A DNA stretch of 6,823 bases from Deltaproteobacteria bacterium (GTDB lineage Bacteria > Myxococcota_A > Polyangia > Haliangiales > Haliangiaceae). Below the pieces are notes generated by a model that had not been told where the DNA came from, searched no databases, and saw only the letters and a list, made by a program, of their open reading frames with translations. The position numbers were made by a program, and so were the translations under genes. Positions 5,620 through 6,823 of this stretch are shown piece after piece (the first letter of the stretch is position 1; each line of letters starts with the position of its first letter). The stretch lies in assembly GCA_013813945.1 (NCBI GenBank), contig JACCQV010000629.1:1-6823 (forward strand), written 5' to 3'.

Positions 5620-5647
5620 TGGGGGTGGTCCAGGGTTCGGGTACCAT
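5619..5647 (+). promoter_or_regulatory. Candidate promoter of the kinase gene
   Basis: TTGGGG (5619-5624) and TACCAT (5642-5647) are separated by 17 bp. Transcription would start near 5654, about 5 nt before the ATG at 5659, again leaving almost no leader. The -10 shares TAnnnT with the other proposed elements in this window. Half of the -35 matches consensus. Confidence 0.4.
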
Positions 5648-5658
5648 TTGCGGTGGGA

Positions 5659-6823
5659 ATGGGGACCGCACCGAAGACGCCGCCGCCAAAGGCGCCGGAC
5701 CCACCGCCATCGATCAAGGTCGGCGACACGGTGCTCGACCGCTATCGCGTGGTCGAGCAGATCGCTTCCGGCGGCCACAGCGTGGTGTTCCGCGGTCAGG
5801 ACGAGCGGCTGTCCCGCCCGGTCTGCATCAAGGTCTTCTCGGGGCTGGGTGGCAAGTCCGGCGTCGGGCGCACGAGCTACGAGCACTTCGTCCAGGAGGC
5901 GTTCGCGCTGTCGCGACTGACTCATCCGAACACGCTGCGGATCTACGACTTCGGTCACCTCGGACCGAAGGACGCCGAGGGGATGCCGCTCCAGATCTGC
6001 GAGTACATGAACGGCGGCACGCTCTCGAACGTGGTCCGCGAGAAGGGCAAGCAGTCGGTCCAGGAGACCGCGCTCGTGGTGTCGGCCATGTGCGCCGCGC
6101 TCGCAGAGGCGCACGGCCTCGGCATCGTGCACCGCGATATCAAGCCGCAGAACATCCTGTTCGGCGAGGTCGGCGGCAAGAAGCTTCCCAAGCTCGCTGA
6201 CTTCGGGATCGCGAAGTGGAGCGTCGCCGCCGACGCGGAAGACTCAGGCCAGCGCGCAGAGGACACCGCGATCGTCGCCGGGCAGAAGCTCGCGATGTAC
6301 TCGCCGAGCTGGGCCGCCCCCGAGCAGCTCGCCGGTCAGCCAGTCAGCCCGGCAACCGATATCTACTCGCTCGCGGTGGTCGCCGTGTACATGCTGTCGG
6401 GCAAGGCGATCTTCGCCGACGAGGATGTCTACGCGGGCTACAAGAAGCGCCGCCACGCCGACGATCTCATCCGTGATGCTCTCAAGCCGAACGGCGTCTC
6501 GCCTGCGGTGATCCAGCTGCTGACCCGCGCGCTCGCGTTCGATCCGAAGAAGCGAATCTCCAAGGTCGACGAGCTGTCCAGCGAGCTGGCGACCGCGATC
6601 GAGCCGGCGACCGAGGAGTTCGCGAAGCAGACCGCGGAGTCGCTGACGCAGGACATGCCGCTGCCGCTGCCGCCGACGCCGGTCCTGCACACGCCGACCG
6701 CACCGAACAACGCGATCACGCCGCCCTCAGGTGAGCGCATCGTCGAGCAGCGCTCCGCGCCACCGCAGCAGCAGCAGCACAACCAGCAGCACAACCAGCA
6801 GCACAACCAGCAGCACAACCAGC
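5659..6823 (+). CDS. Hanks-type Ser/Thr protein kinase, 3' end outside window
   Basis: The frame is open from ATG 5659 to the right edge (388 complete codons, no stop). After a Pro/Lys-rich lead (1-18), the kinase domain spans about 21-314. Visible elements are the glycine loop ASGGHSVVF (36-44, with A36 and S41 where glycines are usual), K58 in CIKVF, helix-C E80, the catalytic loop HRDIKPQN (158-165), DFG (181-183), APE (220-222), D234 in DIYSL and R299. All core catalytic residues are present, so it should phosphorylate Ser/Thr. It is an RD kinase with a fairly long activation segment (184-219). The tail is Pro-rich (333-369), then QQQQHN and QQHN repeats to the window end. A transmembrane or sensor region may follow outside the window. 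Promoter-like bases and the inverted repeat precede it. GTG 5653 is an alternative start two codons upstream. Confidence 0.92.
   Translation, partial: MGTAPKTPPPKAPDPPPSIKVGDTVLDRYRVVEQIASGGHSVVFRGQDERLSRPVCIKVFSGLGGKSGVGRTSYEHFVQEAFALSRLTHPNTLRIYDFGHLGPKDAEGMPLQICEYMNGGTLSNVVREKGKQSVQETALVVSAMCAALAEAHGLGIVHRDIKPQNILFGEVGGKKLPKLADFGIAKWSVAADAEDSGQRAEDTAIVAGQKLAMYSPSWAAPEQLAGQPVSPATDIYSLAVVAVYMLSGKAIFADEDVYAGYKKRRHADDLIRDALKPNGVSPAVIQLLTRALAFDPKKRISKVDELSSELATAIEPATEEFAKQTAESLTQDMPLPLPPTPVLHTPTAPNNAITPPSGERIVEQRSAPPQQQQHNQQHNQQHNQQHNQ
6772..6823 (+). repeat. 12-bp tandem repeat encoding QQHN, cut by window edge
   Basis: The unit CAGCAGCACAAC occurs in four exact head-to-tail copies (6772-6783, 6784-6795, 6796-6807, 6808-6819), and the first four bases of a fifth follow. 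Two further CAG codons (6766-6771) precede it. The unit length is a multiple of three, so copy-number change would alter the kinase tail without shifting frame. The identity of the copies suggests recent expansion by slippage. The full copy number cannot be seen. Confidence 0.95.

Larger units (their letters stand above)
5571..5658. other. Intergenic region between lipoprotein and kinase genes
   Basis: The 88-bp gap holds a perfect inverted repeat (5605-5619) and a candidate kinase promoter (5619-5647), both listed separately. No U-tract follows the inverted repeat, so a classical intrinsic terminator for the lipoprotein gene is not evident. Confidence 0.6.

Noticed and set aside
4446..5729. 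About 428 open codons on the minus strand upstream of the TPR gene start, giving a 633-aa frame
   Set aside because: This stretch is antisense to the well-supported lipoprotein gene, is Arg/Asp/Val-rich without domain features, and is a known by-product of high-GC codon bias. The Shine-Dalgarno at 4449-4455 places the real start at 4445.
5619..6476. Plus-strand open frames at 5619-6200, 5648-5920 and 6216-6476
   Set aside because: They are out-of-frame shadows of the kinase gene, Arg-rich and without domains; the kinase frame itself runs open to the window edge.
6438..6818. Minus-strand frame with repeated Cys-Cys-Trp-Leu at the right edge
   Set aside because: It is the antisense reading of the QQHN repeat in the kinase gene and has no independent support.

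Overview
The window is compact, high-GC DNA with strong G/C at third codon positions. It most resembles a Myxococcota (myxobacterial) chromosome. The reasons are a Hanks-type Ser/Thr kinase with a proline-rich tail, a secreted lipoprotein with short cysteine modules, a membrane-anchored TPR protein of a type common beside such kinases, and an ATPase/STAS pair with features I associate with myxobacteria. The taxonomic call is inference from protein style; there is no rRNA or other marker gene.

Layout. Bases 1-61 carry the probable 3' end of an upstream gene, followed by a short region with nested CACGTG palindromes (78-101). Next come two tightly spaced plus-strand genes: a degenerate receiver domain fused to an RsbW/SpoIIAB-like ATPase (137-1078), and a STAS protein ending in a four-cysteine zinc-ribbon-like module (1081-1557). 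A DedA-family membrane protein (1587-2222) and a helical protein of unknown function (2313-3317) follow on the same strand. Two minus-strand genes converge on them: a DUF6918-like small protein (3331-3774) and, upstream of it, a membrane-anchored TPR protein (3828-4445). The TPR gene diverges from a lipoprotein gene (4464-5570), with only 18 bp between the two start codons. The window ends inside a Ser/Thr protein kinase gene (5659 to the right edge), which is cut within a 12-bp tandem repeat encoding QQHN.

How the genes may work together. The first two genes look like a partner-switching module: an anti-sigma-type kinase plus an antagonist that keeps its phosphorylatable serine. A pseudo-receiver on one partner and a metal-binding-like module on the other could each act as a signal input. 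The lipoprotein, TPR protein and kinase could form a second signalling or envelope neighbourhood, but only their proximity suggests this. No phage, transposon, CRISPR or RNA gene was seen. The clearest unusual features are the partner-switching module's added domains, the palindrome cluster upstream of it, the symmetric 18-bp divergent start region, promoter-like -10 hexamers placed very close to several starts (suggesting very short or absent 5' leaders), and the perfect QQHN repeat in the kinase.
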